A DNA stretch of 64,000 nt. It comes from Sinomicrobium pectinilyticum (GTDB lineage: Bacteria; Bacteroidota; Bacteroidia; Flavobacteriales; Flavobacteriaceae). Of this stretch, positions 52,970 through 61,994 are shown one piece after another. The notes below the pieces were generated by a model that did no database searches, had not been told where the DNA came from, and was given only the letters and a program-made list of their open reading frames with translations. The stretch spans positions 1 through 64,000 of the forward strand of contig NZ_RJTM01000057.1 in assembly GCF_003725735.1 (NCBI RefSeq), written 5' to 3'. How positions within the stretch are numbered: position 1 is the first letter of the stretch; the number at the start of each line of letters is the position of its first letter. The translations under genes were made by a program, and so were the position numbers.

Positions 52970-54013
52970 TTATTTCTCATTCTTTTCGTTAAACAGGTTA
53001 AGCTTCCGTACCCAGGCGGTCTTTCTTTCCAGAAACAACAGGTCTAAAATTAAAAATAAAATAGCTGCCCCCAAAAACCACTGAAACTGACTCTTATAGT
53101 CGGCAAACTGTTTTGTTTCGTATTCTTTTTTGTCCATTTGCCCGAGATAATCCTTCATAAAGGAAACGACATCAGAGGTGTTTCTGCCGTCAATGTATTC
53201 ACCGTTACTTTCTTCGGCCATTTCCTTGAGGGTATCTTCATTGAGTTTGGTAATTACCACTTCGCCCTGGCGGTCTTTTTTGTAGGTTTCGGTAATACCG
53301 TTCCGTTTTATGGGAATAGGGCCTCCTTTCGGGGTCCCTACACCTATGGTTACGATGCGAATCCCTTTTTGGGTGATCTCCTCGATGGCTTGCTCGATAT
53401 TTTTTTCATGGTCTTCCCCGTCGGAAACGACAACCAGGATTTTATTGGTTTGCTCCTGGTCGTTAAAGTAGTCTTTGGCCATGGTAATGGCATCCCCGAT
53501 GGCGGTCCCCTGTGAAGAAAGCATGTCTGTGTTCATTCCCTGGAGGAACATTTTGGCTGCTGCATAATCGGTTGTTATCGGCAACTGGGGAAAAGCTTCT
53601 CCGGCATATGCGATAATGCCTATACGATCGCCCGCCAGCTGATCAATGACCTCGGAAATAAGCCGTTTGGCTTTGTCCAGCCTGTTTGGCGTAATGTCTT
53701 CCGCGAGCATACTTTTCGACACATCCACGGCAAACACGATATCGACCCCCTCTCTCTTTACCGTTTCGAGTTTTGTGCCTATTTTCGGGTTTACCAGGGC
53801 AAATGCCATACAGGTAAAGGCAAGTAACAGGGTAATGAGCTTCAGCAGGGGCTTGAAGGTGGAAGTATCCGGGCTCAGTCTTTTTAACAGTGAGGTGTCG
53901 GCAAATTTCTTCTGCGTTCTTTTTTTCCATAATTGCATAAAAAGAAAGAGCACCACCACCACCGGGATTATGGCGAGCAGATAAAAATATATTTTTTCTT
54001 CCAGTACGTACAT
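52970..54013 (-). CDS. batB: BatB: membrane VWA-domain protein
   Basis: The 347-residue protein has two N-terminal membrane helices (about 10-27, 58-77), a VWA domain with MIDAS motif DVSKSM (about 95) and a C-terminal helix (WFLGAAILFLILDLLFL). It is the second VWA protein of the operon and should face the periplasm. Confidence 0.9.
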   Translation of the reverse strand: MYVLEEKIYFYLLAIIPVVVVLFLFMQLWKKRTQKKFADTSLLKRLSPDTSTFKPLLKLITLLLAFTCMAFALVNPKIGTKLETVKREGVDIVFAVDVSKSMLAEDITPNRLDKAKRLISEVIDQLAGDRIGIIAYAGEAFPQLPITTDYAAAKMFLQGMNTDMLSSQGTAIGDAITMAKDYFNDQEQTNKILVVVSDGEDHEKNIEQAIEEITQKGIRIVTIGVGTPKGGPIPIKRNGITETYKKDRQGEVVITKLNEDTLKEMAEESNGEYIDGRNTSDVVSFMKDYLGQMDKKEYETKQFADYKSQFQWFLGAAILFLILDLLFLERKTAWVRKLNLFNEKNEK

Positions 54014-54113
54014 CCGTTGTGTTTATGGGTTATCATTCACGGTTATGGCAGTTCCGGGTTCCTTTGTACGGTTATCCAAACATCTTGCCAATTCGGTTCA
54101 TAGGTTTGTCAAA

Positions 54114-55115
54114 TTACACAAAACTTCTGAATACTGTATAACGCAGTAATAATTCGAGAAATAATAACGCTCCCGCAAGTAAAGCCAGCGGCCGGAATTT
54201 TTCATCGTAATTATAGTATTTGAACTCTTCTATTTCGGTGGTCTCCAGTTGGTTGATCTCTTCGTATATCTCTTCGAGCTTCCTGTTGTTGGTCGCCCGG
54301 AAATATTTGCCGCCGGTCTCTTTGGCGATGTCCTTCAATAATTTTTCGTCAATTTCCACTTTCTGCATGCCATAACGGAAAGAACCGTCGGGGTTGTATG
54401 CAACGGGGGTCATTGCCATACCATTGGTCCCCAGCCCTATGGTGTATGTCTTTATATGGTATTCCTTGGCCAGTTCTGTTGCAGTCAGGGGTTCTATTAC
54501 CCCGGTATTGTTCACACCGTCGGTGAGCAGGATAATGACTTTGCTTTCCGCTTTACTGTCCTTGAGGCGGTTTACTGCGGTGGCCAGCCCCATACCTATG
54601 GCAGTGCCGTCTTTGAGGGTCTCGAAATCCAGTTGGTCCAGGGTGTTCAGCACCAGGGCCTTGTCGCTCGTAACAGGAATGGGAGTGTAGCTTTCCCCGG
54701 CATAGGCTACGAGACCTATCCGGTCGTTGGGCCTGTTTTTGATGAATTCGGCCACGACTTCCTTGAGAGCTATGAGGCGGTTGGGCCTCAGGTCTTTCGC
54801 CAGCATACTGGATGAAAAATCGAGTGCCATAACAATATCAATCCCCCGGGTGGTTTTGGTCCTGGAGGATATATCAAGGGTCTGCGGCCTGGCCATTGCA
54901 GTGATAAGAGCCGCAAGTGCAAGCAGACGCATGACAAAGAGTATCGGTTTCAGACGGGGCAGTATGGAGCCGCCTGCCTTAAAGCCTTTGACAGATGATA
55001 TTTTCAGGGGAGCCGTTTCCTTTTTCCTCTTGAGCAAATACCATACGACAGCCAGAGGAAGCAATAAAAGCAACCAGAAGAATTGCGGATTGGCAAATTG
55101 AATGTTCTCCAGCAT
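54114..55115 (-). CDS. batA: BatA: membrane VWA-domain protein
   Basis: The 333-residue protein has two N-terminal helices, a VWA domain with DFSSSM (about residue 92-97) and a C-terminal helix (PLALLAGALLFLELLLRYTV). It resembles BatB but is distinct in sequence. Both are thought to act together with MoxR and DUF58. Confidence 0.9.
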   Translation of the reverse strand: MLENIQFANPQFFWLLLLLPLAVVWYLLKRKKETAPLKISSVKGFKAGGSILPRLKPILFVMRLLALAALITAMARPQTLDISSRTKTTRGIDIVMALDFSSSMLAKDLRPNRLIALKEVVAEFIKNRPNDRIGLVAYAGESYTPIPVTSDKALVLNTLDQLDFETLKDGTAIGMGLATAVNRLKDSKAESKVIILLTDGVNNTGVIEPLTATELAKEYHIKTYTIGLGTNGMAMTPVAYNPDGSFRYGMQKVEIDEKLLKDIAKETGGKYFRATNNRKLEEIYEEINQLETTEIEEFKYYNYDEKFRPLALLAGALLFLELLLRYTVFRSFV

Positions 55116-55117
55116 TT

Positions 55118-56782
55118 TTATTGGTTTTTAAAATCGATGGAATTTACGATCCTGTTCTCGATATCCTTGGCATAACGGTCGTCTTGTCTGTGGACAATAA
55201 TAACCTGTTGGAATGCTCCTTTTTCGTTAAAATTCAATATTATATATTCTCCTTTTACGGTTTTTTCACTGCCGGGCAGGGTAATATCCATACTGCCGTG
55301 AACTTTAATCCCCTTTTTCCCGGATGGCGTGGTGAATTCGTCCTGCTTGACGATAATATTTTTAGCACCCTGCTGTTCCATGGTCTTTACAGAGCCCTGT
55401 ATGGCATCTTCCATGTTAAATTCCACGCCTTCACGGAAGGTAGTTGCACTTGCGGAAACATGGAAATCGCCTATGAGTCCGCCATAGGTGAACGTCTGGT
55501 TGGTACTTATAATCTGTTTGAGGGCGTCGGGCAGTTTTACTTCGGTCCGTTTCAGCACTTTCGGGGTTTCCAGTACAATTGCGGGATAGCCGTATTCGCT
55601 GGTTATCCATTCACCGTGGAGCAGTTCGCGGGTCGGGTGGCCGAAAACCGTATCTTTTACCTGTGTAAAACCGTAATAGGCAACTGCGCCTCCGGCTGCT
55701 ACGAACAACACGCAGGCTGCGGCAATGGCTATGGTGACTTTTCTTTTTTTACGGCGTTTTCGTTCCAGCTCGGCTATGTATTCTTCGCGTTGCAGTAATT
55801 CTTCTTCCGTAGGTTCCGGAATGGCTTCTTTGGTCCGTACGACTACGTTTTCTATAACTTTGCGATCCTCTTCGGCCGCATAGGTATCGGGTCTGGACCT
55901 TGCGAATTTCACCAGGTCTGCTTTTTGCAAGACGCTTTTAAAGTTGTCTATCGTATTTTTTTCCAGGTTCAGTCTTCCGGCCTGTTGCATCATTTCCAGT
56001 TTGGTCACCAGTTCTTCGGTAGTACTTTCCATAGCGGAAATATGGACCTCTTCTTCCAGGTAGGCCCGGACGATATTGGTGAGTTCGGAATAGTATTCTT
56101 TGTACTGGGACTGTATCAGGTAACGGGACTCTTCCAGTTTTTTCAGTCCGAGCAGGGCCCTGTCGAAAGGAGGAAGGAGCGCTTCTTTTTCTTCCCGGGT
56201 AAGTGGTTTTTTCCGAATGAAAAACCAGTAAACAAGTGCTCCCGCAACGGCCAGGATAATAATGGCCCAGATGATGTACCTCACCCACCCGGAATAATTC
56301 CTGGAAACTTCCGCCAGGGGCTTTATATCGTACATTTTCTGCGTAGTGGTGTCTACGGCAATATCGTTGACGGTGATTTGCAGGGAATCTGTATAGAAGT
56401 CCTTGTTGTTGACAATGACTTTTTGCCGGGGGAGGGTATAGTGCCCGGAATCGAACTGGGTAAGGGCGTATTTCCGTATGAGGTTTACCCTGTCTTTATT
56501 GCGAAAAGTATCTATGTCTGAAGCTTTCACCATTTCCAGCGGACGGAAAGTCTGTCCTTCGGGAAATACGACCAGTGCCGTACTGTCTGCATCTACTGAG
56601 ATTTCAAAATGCAGTTGTTCGCCGATCCGCATTTGGGTGGAGTCAATTTCGGAAGCAACCCTCGGGTCATCCTGGGCAACGGAACGTATCGGTGCAAAGA
56701 AGAACAGTACGGCAAAAAGTGCCCCAGCTCCCTTACGAAGGAGGAAAAGTCTTTTTTTTATAGTGAAAAGATCTTTGATCAT
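55118..56782 (-). CDS. BatD-like membrane protein of the Bat operon
   Basis: The 554-residue protein has a signal peptide ending IRSVAQ, an N-terminal beta domain (about 37-160), a membrane helix (about 167-190), a charged helical segment with a second helix (about 350-375) and a C-terminal domain of about 175 residues (ITSEYGYPAIVLETPKVLKR). The N-terminal part resembles BatD, and it stands between DUF58 and batA, where such a gene is usual in this phylum. The last domain has no known role. Confidence 0.8.
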   Translation of the reverse strand: MIKDLFTIKKRLFLLRKGAGALFAVLFFFAPIRSVAQDDPRVASEIDSTQMRIGEQLHFEISVDADSTALVVFPEGQTFRPLEMVKASDIDTFRNKDRVNLIRKYALTQFDSGHYTLPRQKVIVNNKDFYTDSLQITVNDIAVDTTTQKMYDIKPLAEVSRNYSGWVRYIIWAIIILAVAGALVYWFFIRKKPLTREEKEALLPPFDRALLGLKKLEESRYLIQSQYKEYYSELTNIVRAYLEEEVHISAMESTTEELVTKLEMMQQAGRLNLEKNTIDNFKSVLQKADLVKFARSRPDTYAAEEDRKVIENVVVRTKEAIPEPTEEELLQREEYIAELERKRRKKRKVTIAIAAACVLFVAAGGAVAYYGFTQVKDTVFGHPTRELLHGEWITSEYGYPAIVLETPKVLKRTEVKLPDALKQIISTNQTFTYGGLIGDFHVSASATTFREGVEFNMEDAIQGSVKTMEQQGAKNIIVKQDEFTTPSGKKGIKVHGSMDITLPGSEKTVKGEYIILNFNEKGAFQQVIIVHRQDDRYAKDIENRIVNSIDFKNQ

Positions 56783-56822
56783 GAAACGTTCTTAATTTTT
56801 TGCTTTATGACAACATTGGTTT

Positions 56823-57689
56823 TTATGTCCTTCTTTTAAAATATCCCAGCAGCTTTTTTACATAGCTTTCGTCTACCCTGTTGTTCAGTACCCCGGCACC
56901 GTTCTTGGTAAAGGAATTCTGAAAATAATCTACCCGTTCTTTATGATAGGCCGTGTAGTTGTTCCGTACTTTTTTGGAGCCGGTATCTACGGCGACAAGT
57001 TCTCCGGTTTCCTCGTCCTCGGCCATAATAAGCCCGAGGTTCGGAAGATGTTCTTCATGCCTGTCATAAACCCGTATTCCGGTGATGTCGTGTTTTTTTC
57101 CCACGATCTTCAGGGTGTGATTGTAATCGTCGGCCATAAAGTCCGAGAGGACAAAAACGATAGCTTTTTTCTTCATGACGTTCGACAGGAATTTCAGGGC
57201 TTCGGCTATGTCGGTCTTTTTACTTTCGGATTCGAATTCCAGTAGTTCGCGTATAATGCGCAGTACGTGCGACTTTCCTTTTTTCGGGGGGATGTACAGT
57301 TCTATTTTATCCGAAAAGAGGATGAGCCCTATCTTATCGTTGTTCTGCAGGGCCGAAAAGGCGAGGGTGGCGGCTATTTCCGTAATGATTTCGTTTTTGA
57401 ACTGTGCGGTGGTGCCGAAAAACTGGCTGCCGCTCACATCGGCTACGAGCATCATGGTGAGTTCCCGCTCTTCTTCAAATACTTTTACATACGGTTCGTT
57501 ATACCGGGCGGTGACATTCCAGTCTATATTACGCACATCATCGCCGAACTGGTACTGACGCACTTCACTGAATGTCATACCTCTTCCTTTGAAGGTGGAA
57601 TGGTATTCGCCTCCAAAGATGTGATCGGACAACCGGCGTGTCTTGATCTCTATTTTCCTGACTTTCTTAAGTAGTTCTTTGGTATCCAT
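56823..57689 (-). CDS. DUF58 protein of the Bat operon
   Basis: The 288-residue protein matches DUF58, a VWA-like soluble family always linked with MoxR ATPases. Visible motifs: YQFGDDVRNIDWNVTARYNEPYVK and a MIDAS-type DVSGSQ. The frame is open to 57728, but the ATG at 57689 (MDTKELLKKVRKIEIKTRRL) fits family proteins. It lies 130 bases after moxR. Confidence 0.88.
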   Translation of the reverse strand: MDTKELLKKVRKIEIKTRRLSDHIFGGEYHSTFKGRGMTFSEVRQYQFGDDVRNIDWNVTARYNEPYVKVFEEERELTMMLVADVSGSQFFGTTAQFKNEIITEIAATLAFSALQNNDKIGLILFSDKIELYIPPKKGKSHVLRIIRELLEFESESKKTDIAEALKFLSNVMKKKAIVFVLSDFMADDYNHTLKIVGKKHDITGIRVYDRHEEHLPNLGLIMAEDEETGELVAVDTGSKKVRNNYTAYHKERVDYFQNSFTKNGAGVLNNRVDESYVKKLLGYFKRRT

Positions 57690-57819
57690 GCTGGCCCTTC
57701 CTGTTCCCTCCGGGGGAGGATTTTCCATGATCTAACTTAGGTGTTAGATGTGTTTGTCTGTTTCATCATTCCCTTTTTCAGAAAAACGTCCGTTCCGTGC
57801 AATGTGCAACCGGCGTTCT

Positions 57820-58821
57820 CTAGGGGACTTCTACTTCATTTACGATTTTATTGATGATATCCACAGAAGTGATGTTTTCTGCTTCGGCCTCGTAAGTAAT
57901 ACCTATCCTGTGGCGAAGGACATCGTGGACTACGGCCCTGACATCTTCGGGAATGACATAGCCCCGGCGCTTGATAAAGGCATAGCATTTGGCTGCGCTG
58001 GCCAGGTTGATACTTCCCCGGGGGGAAGCCCCGAAATTGATGAGAGGTTTTATGTCGGATAATTTATATTTTTCAGGATATCGTGTCGCGAAAATGATAT
58101 CCAGAATATATTTTTCGATTTTTTCATCCATATACACTTCCCTTACGGCCTGCTGAGCGCGGAGTATCTGCTCCAGGGAAACCACAGGGTTAACATGTTC
58201 GAAAGCACCCTTCAGGTTGGCCCTGATAATCAGTTGTTCCTCGTCCAGTTTGGGATAGTCTATCACGGTTTTCAGCATAAACCGGTCTACCTGGGCTTCG
58301 GGAAGCGGGTAAGTACCTTCCTGTTCTACCGGGTTTTGAGTGGCCATAACCAGGAACGGTTTGTCCAGGATGAAAGTTTCGTCCCCGATGGTAACCTGTT
58401 TCTCCTGCATGGCTTCCAGAAGTGCGGACTGCACTTTGGCCGGAGCCCTGTTTATCTCATCCGCCAGAACGAAATTGGCAAAGATGGGGCCCTTTTTGAT
58501 AGAAAAATCATTTTCTTTGATATTGTAGATCATGGTCCCGACCACATCGGCCGGAAGCAGGTCCGGAGTGAACTGTATCCTGCTGAAGCTGCCATGTACT
58601 GCCTTTGCAAGTGTGTTAATGGACAGGGTCTTTGCCAGTCCCGGAACTCCTTCCAGGAGAATGTGCCCCTGTGCCAGAAGCCCTATCAGCAGTCGTTCTA
58701 CCATGTGCTTCTGTCCGACAATTACCTTATTCATCTCTAAGGTTAACAGATCGACAAAAGCGCTTTCTTTCTGTATTTTTTCATTGATAAGACCAATATC
58801 TGAAGTCCTGTTATCTTCCAT
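57820..58821 (-). CDS. MoxR-family AAA+ ATPase
   Basis: The 333-residue ATPase has Walker A GVPGLAKT (about 55-62), Walker B LADEIN, sensor 1 ATQNP and the sensor-2 region FGASPRGSINL. MoxR proteins act as chaperones, often activating VWA-containing partners; here the following DUF58, BatA and BatB are the natural candidates. It is the first gene of the Bat operon. Confidence 0.93.
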   Translation of the reverse strand: MEDNRTSDIGLINEKIQKESAFVDLLTLEMNKVIVGQKHMVERLLIGLLAQGHILLEGVPGLAKTLSINTLAKAVHGSFSRIQFTPDLLPADVVGTMIYNIKENDFSIKKGPIFANFVLADEINRAPAKVQSALLEAMQEKQVTIGDETFILDKPFLVMATQNPVEQEGTYPLPEAQVDRFMLKTVIDYPKLDEEQLIIRANLKGAFEHVNPVVSLEQILRAQQAVREVYMDEKIEKYILDIIFATRYPEKYKLSDIKPLINFGASPRGSINLASAAKCYAFIKRRGYVIPEDVRAVVHDVLRHRIGITYEAEAENITSVDIINKIVNEVEVP

Positions 58822-59170
58822 CTATTAAATTTTTTCCGCCGTGAATATACTAAACCTAGCTATTACGATGCAAATTGAAAAATTAATTTAAAACCGGACA
58901 GTTAATTTATAGTTAAAAAATAAAATAGTATTCTATTAATAACGTAGTCTTTGCAAAAAATTATGATAAATTAACGGCGGTGAATAATTCTGAGGGGATT
59001 TTAGTAGAAAAATTTAAAGGAATAAGAATGGGAACCAGGGTAGGAGGAAATATTTGAAGGTGAATTATGTGTCTGTTTATCAGTTGTTTAATAGGTGGTG
59101 TGATGATGCGGAATAAAAACCGGGTTTATCCTGAAGGATAGCCTCAGGACCAACCCGGATTGTTTGCCGG
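58822..59170. other. AT-rich intergenic region upstream of moxR
   Basis: This gap must contain the Bat operon promoter on the minus strand; no perfect TAnnTTTG was seen (TAGGTTTA near 58850 is close). The other end holds the terminator at 59114-59158. No gene is supported. Confidence 0.45.
59114..59158 (-). terminator. Terminator of the DUF4382 gene
   Basis: CCGGGTT (59120-59126) pairs with AACCCGG (59152-59158); inside, TCCTGA (59129-59134) pairs with TCAGGA (59144-59149). On the minus strand the hairpin is followed by GTTTTTATT. It begins 12 bases after the stop codon. Confidence 0.75.
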
Positions 59171-59971
59171 TTACATGTTGAGGTCTACAGTACCGATATC
59201 CGATATTTCTCCTTTGGTAACCGTTACGTTTTCTACGCTTACCTCAGGTATGCCCGATTCCGGATCGGGTAATAAAGTTACCGTATAGGTGCCTTCCGGT
59301 ACACCGTAAAGTGAAAATGAACCATCTGCATCGGTGTAAGCGGAAATAATTTCTCCTTCACTGGTCTCTACCGAAGCCAGTACCTGAAAATCTGCCGGAG
59401 ATACTGTGCCGGTAATTATTCCGGATGAGACCTCGGTACTTACACGTATCACCGGTTTAAGAATAAACTTATCGGCAGCTCCGGTATTTACGATAGATTG
59501 TTCTACGTCAAAGTCGAGTACAAAATTGTAGGTGAAACCGGCTTCGAGAGTTTCATGTATGTTTAATTTTAAGCCCGATTGTTCGGCACTGGGGGTTGTG
59601 AGGGGAATTTCCGTTCCCTCAATAACAATAGTATTTTCATTTCCCAAAACCAGCCGCATTTGTTCTAATTTTCCTGATGGGATATCATTCTCAGCAAGGA
59701 GTGCATTGATCCCGCCGGTGAGTTCCAGCAGGTTATAGACCTTTGCTTCTACCGGGCCTATGCTCTCCCAGTTACCTTCTTCGTCACTGTCTTCCCGTTT
59801 GATCTGTACATCCTGTACATCAATATTAACGGCTTCATAGTCACCGGGAGCATCTGTCAGTTTAACCGAAACCCTGGCGGTTTGTTTGTTATCGTCATCG
59901 TCGTCGCTGCAGGAAGTGGCTAGCAGCAGGCCCGAAAACATGACAATTATTATGAACCTTAAATGTTTCAT
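59171..59971 (-). CDS. DUF4382 lipoprotein, probably surface exposed
   Basis: The 266-residue protein has a lipoprotein signal ending ATSCSDDDDDNK. The acid run right after the lipidated Cys is the type of signal that sends Bacteroidota lipoproteins to the cell surface. A DUF4382 domain follows (VSVKLTDAPGDYEAVNIDVQ) and the C-terminus is a carboxypeptidase-regulatory-like beta domain (SLYGVPEGTYTVTLLPDPES). Function is unknown; a surface adhesin or carbohydrate-linked role is possible. It is transcribed alone. Confidence 0.87.
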   Translation of the reverse strand: MKHLRFIIIVMFSGLLLATSCSDDDDDNKQTARVSVKLTDAPGDYEAVNIDVQDVQIKREDSDEEGNWESIGPVEAKVYNLLELTGGINALLAENDIPSGKLEQMRLVLGNENTIVIEGTEIPLTTPSAEQSGLKLNIHETLEAGFTYNFVLDFDVEQSIVNTGAADKFILKPVIRVSTEVSSGIITGTVSPADFQVLASVETSEGEIISAYTDADGSFSLYGVPEGTYTVTLLPDPESGIPEVSVENVTVTKGEISDIGTVDLNM

Positions 59972-60201
59972 AGTATTCGGTATTTGTTAGTTAATAAAGA
60001 GATTCTGCACGGAGAATCTTTTGTAGAAACGGTTTAATTTTTAATATATTGTTCACGGATGCCTACGGAATAAAGTGTTACTTTTATGGACGGAAAAGGT
60101 GATTTGAACCGTAAAGTGATCCGGAGGGGCTCCCGGTTAGTGTAACGGAATGGCTGTGCTTGGTGTTTACCGTCTTTGCAGCCGTAAATGATGTGTGTTT
60201 T

Positions 60202-61080
60202 ATGAAAGATAAAAAAGTAAAATTTTCCAGGATTATTGCGGGAACGAGGACCTGGGGAAGCTGGGGTAAAAAGCTATCCGTGGGAGAAATGGAAAAGCGC
60301 ATACATCACTGCCTGGAAAACGGTATAACCACTTTTGATCATGCGGACATCTACGGCGGATATACGACAGAAGAAGAATTCGGGAAGGCTTATGCGAAAA
60401 GTAATATAGCACGGGAAGATATCCGGCTGATCTCCAAATGCGGTATTCAGTATGTACGTGAGAATCGGAATAACCGAATAAAGCATTGCAACTACACTGC
60501 CGATTATATCGTGGAGACTGTCGGGCAATCACTGCGGAACCTCCGTACGGACTACCTGGACCTGTTGCTGTTACACCATCCGAGTCCTTTGATGGATCCG
60601 GAAGAAATTGCTTTGGCCGTAGAGAAACTGTATTTTTCCGGTAAGATCAGAGATTTCGGGGTATCTAACTTCACCTCTTCACAGATGGAGCTCGTGCAAT
60701 CTGTGGTGGAAGTGAATGTCAACCAGATCGAATTTTCCATCACCGGATTTGATGCCATACATAACGGCACCCTGGATTATATGATGGTCAAAGGCATACT
60801 CCCCATGGCCTGGAGCCCCCTGGGGAAAACATTCCGGGAAAAGACGGCGCAGACCGACAGGATACAGCAATTGCTGATGGACCTGATGGTGAAGTACCGG
60901 GTCTCGGCCGACCAGCTTTTACTGGCCTGGATATTAAAGCATCCGGCCGGTATACATCCGGTTATAGGGACGACTTCCCCGGAACGGATAACCAATGCCG
61001 TAAAAGCTCCGGGCATTGAAATGGAAACAGGGGACTGGTTTTTATTACTCGAAACCAGCCAGGGACACAAGGTGCCGTAA
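60202..61080 (+). CDS. Aldo/keto reductase
   Basis: The 292-residue enzyme has the TIM-barrel signatures of the family: FDHADIYGGYTTEEEFG (catalytic Asp, Tyr), SKCG (Lys) and LLLHHPSP (His). It resembles YdhF-type oxidoreductases, which reduce carbonyls with NADPH; substrate unknown. A frame extends to 60160, but the ATG at 60202 is preferred. The SDR gene follows after 47 bases. Confidence 0.9.
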   Translation: MKDKKVKFSRIIAGTRTWGSWGKKLSVGEMEKRIHHCLENGITTFDHADIYGGYTTEEEFGKAYAKSNIAREDIRLISKCGIQYVRENRNNRIKHCNYTADYIVETVGQSLRNLRTDYLDLLLLHHPSPLMDPEEIALAVEKLYFSGKIRDFGVSNFTSSQMELVQSVVEVNVNQIEFSITGFDAIHNGTLDYMMVKGILPMAWSPLGKTFREKTAQTDRIQQLLMDLMVKYRVSADQLLLAWILKHPAGIHPVIGTTSPERITNAVKAPGIEMETGDWFLLLETSQGHKVP

Positions 61081-61127
61081 ACAATAAAACAAAAACGGAT
61101 TGACAACATTATAATGTTAGGAATACC

Positions 61128-61919
61128 ATGAATGGGAAAAAAAATAATGAGGAAGAACAACCACAACTGACAGCTCTTATCACCGGGGCAACCAGCGGCA
61201 TAGGAAGGGCTACGGCAAGGGCCTTTGCACAGGAGGGGATACGCCTGGTGCTTTGCGGCCGCAGACAGGACCGCCTGGAAAACCTGGAAATAGAATTATC
61301 CGGTCTCACCGCCGTACATACTCTGCAATTCGATGTGAGCAGGAGAGAAGAGGTATTCGACGCCATAGAAAGCCTTCCCGCGTCATTTTCGGAAATAGAT
61401 ATCCTAATAAACAATGCGGGAAATGCCCATGGGCTCGATCCTATCCAATCCGGTGATATGGACGACTGGGACGCTATGATAGACGGTAATGTAAAAGGCC
61501 TTTTGTATGTTTCCAGGGCTATAATGCCGCAAATGGTTAAACGGCAAAAAGGGCATATCATCAATATAGGGTCTATCGCAGCCAAAGAAGTATATCTCAA
61601 CGGCAATGTGTACTGCGCCAGCAAACATGCGGTAGATGCCATAACACAGGGAATGCGGATGGATATGAACACAAGCGGAATAAGGGTCGGGGCCATACAT
61701 CCGGGACTTGTGGAGACAGAATTCAGTAAGGTGAGGTTTAAAGGAGATGCGGAGAAGGCAGATACGGTCTATGAAGGATTTAAAGCCCTTCAGGCAGAAG
61801 ATATAGCCGATATAATCCGGTTTGTGGTGACCAGGCCTTACCATGTGAATATTGCTGACCTGTTGGTGTTCCCCACAGCTCAGGCCGGCAGCAATCTGGT
61901 ACATAAGATAAATACGTGA
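61128..61919 (+). CDS. SDR-family oxidoreductase (YdfG-like)
   Basis: The 263-residue enzyme has the NADP motif TGATSGIGRA near the N-terminus, NNAGNAHG, and the catalytic Ser-Tyr-Lys (IGSIAAK, YCASK). It is close to the YdfG/serine 3-dehydrogenase group, which oxidises 3-hydroxy acids. It is probably in one transcript with the aldo/keto reductase gene. Confidence 0.9.
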   Translation: MNGKKNNEEEQPQLTALITGATSGIGRATARAFAQEGIRLVLCGRRQDRLENLEIELSGLTAVHTLQFDVSRREEVFDAIESLPASFSEIDILINNAGNAHGLDPIQSGDMDDWDAMIDGNVKGLLYVSRAIMPQMVKRQKGHIINIGSIAAKEVYLNGNVYCASKHAVDAITQGMRMDMNTSGIRVGAIHPGLVETEFSKVRFKGDAEKADTVYEGFKALQAEDIADIIRFVVTRPYHVNIADLLVFPTAQAGSNLVHKINT

Positions 61920-61994
61920 AAAAGAAAAAAAGCGGGGACAGGATTCTACAGCAATGTTTGAAGCGGATGTTCCCGGCAGTGTTACAAGACCACT

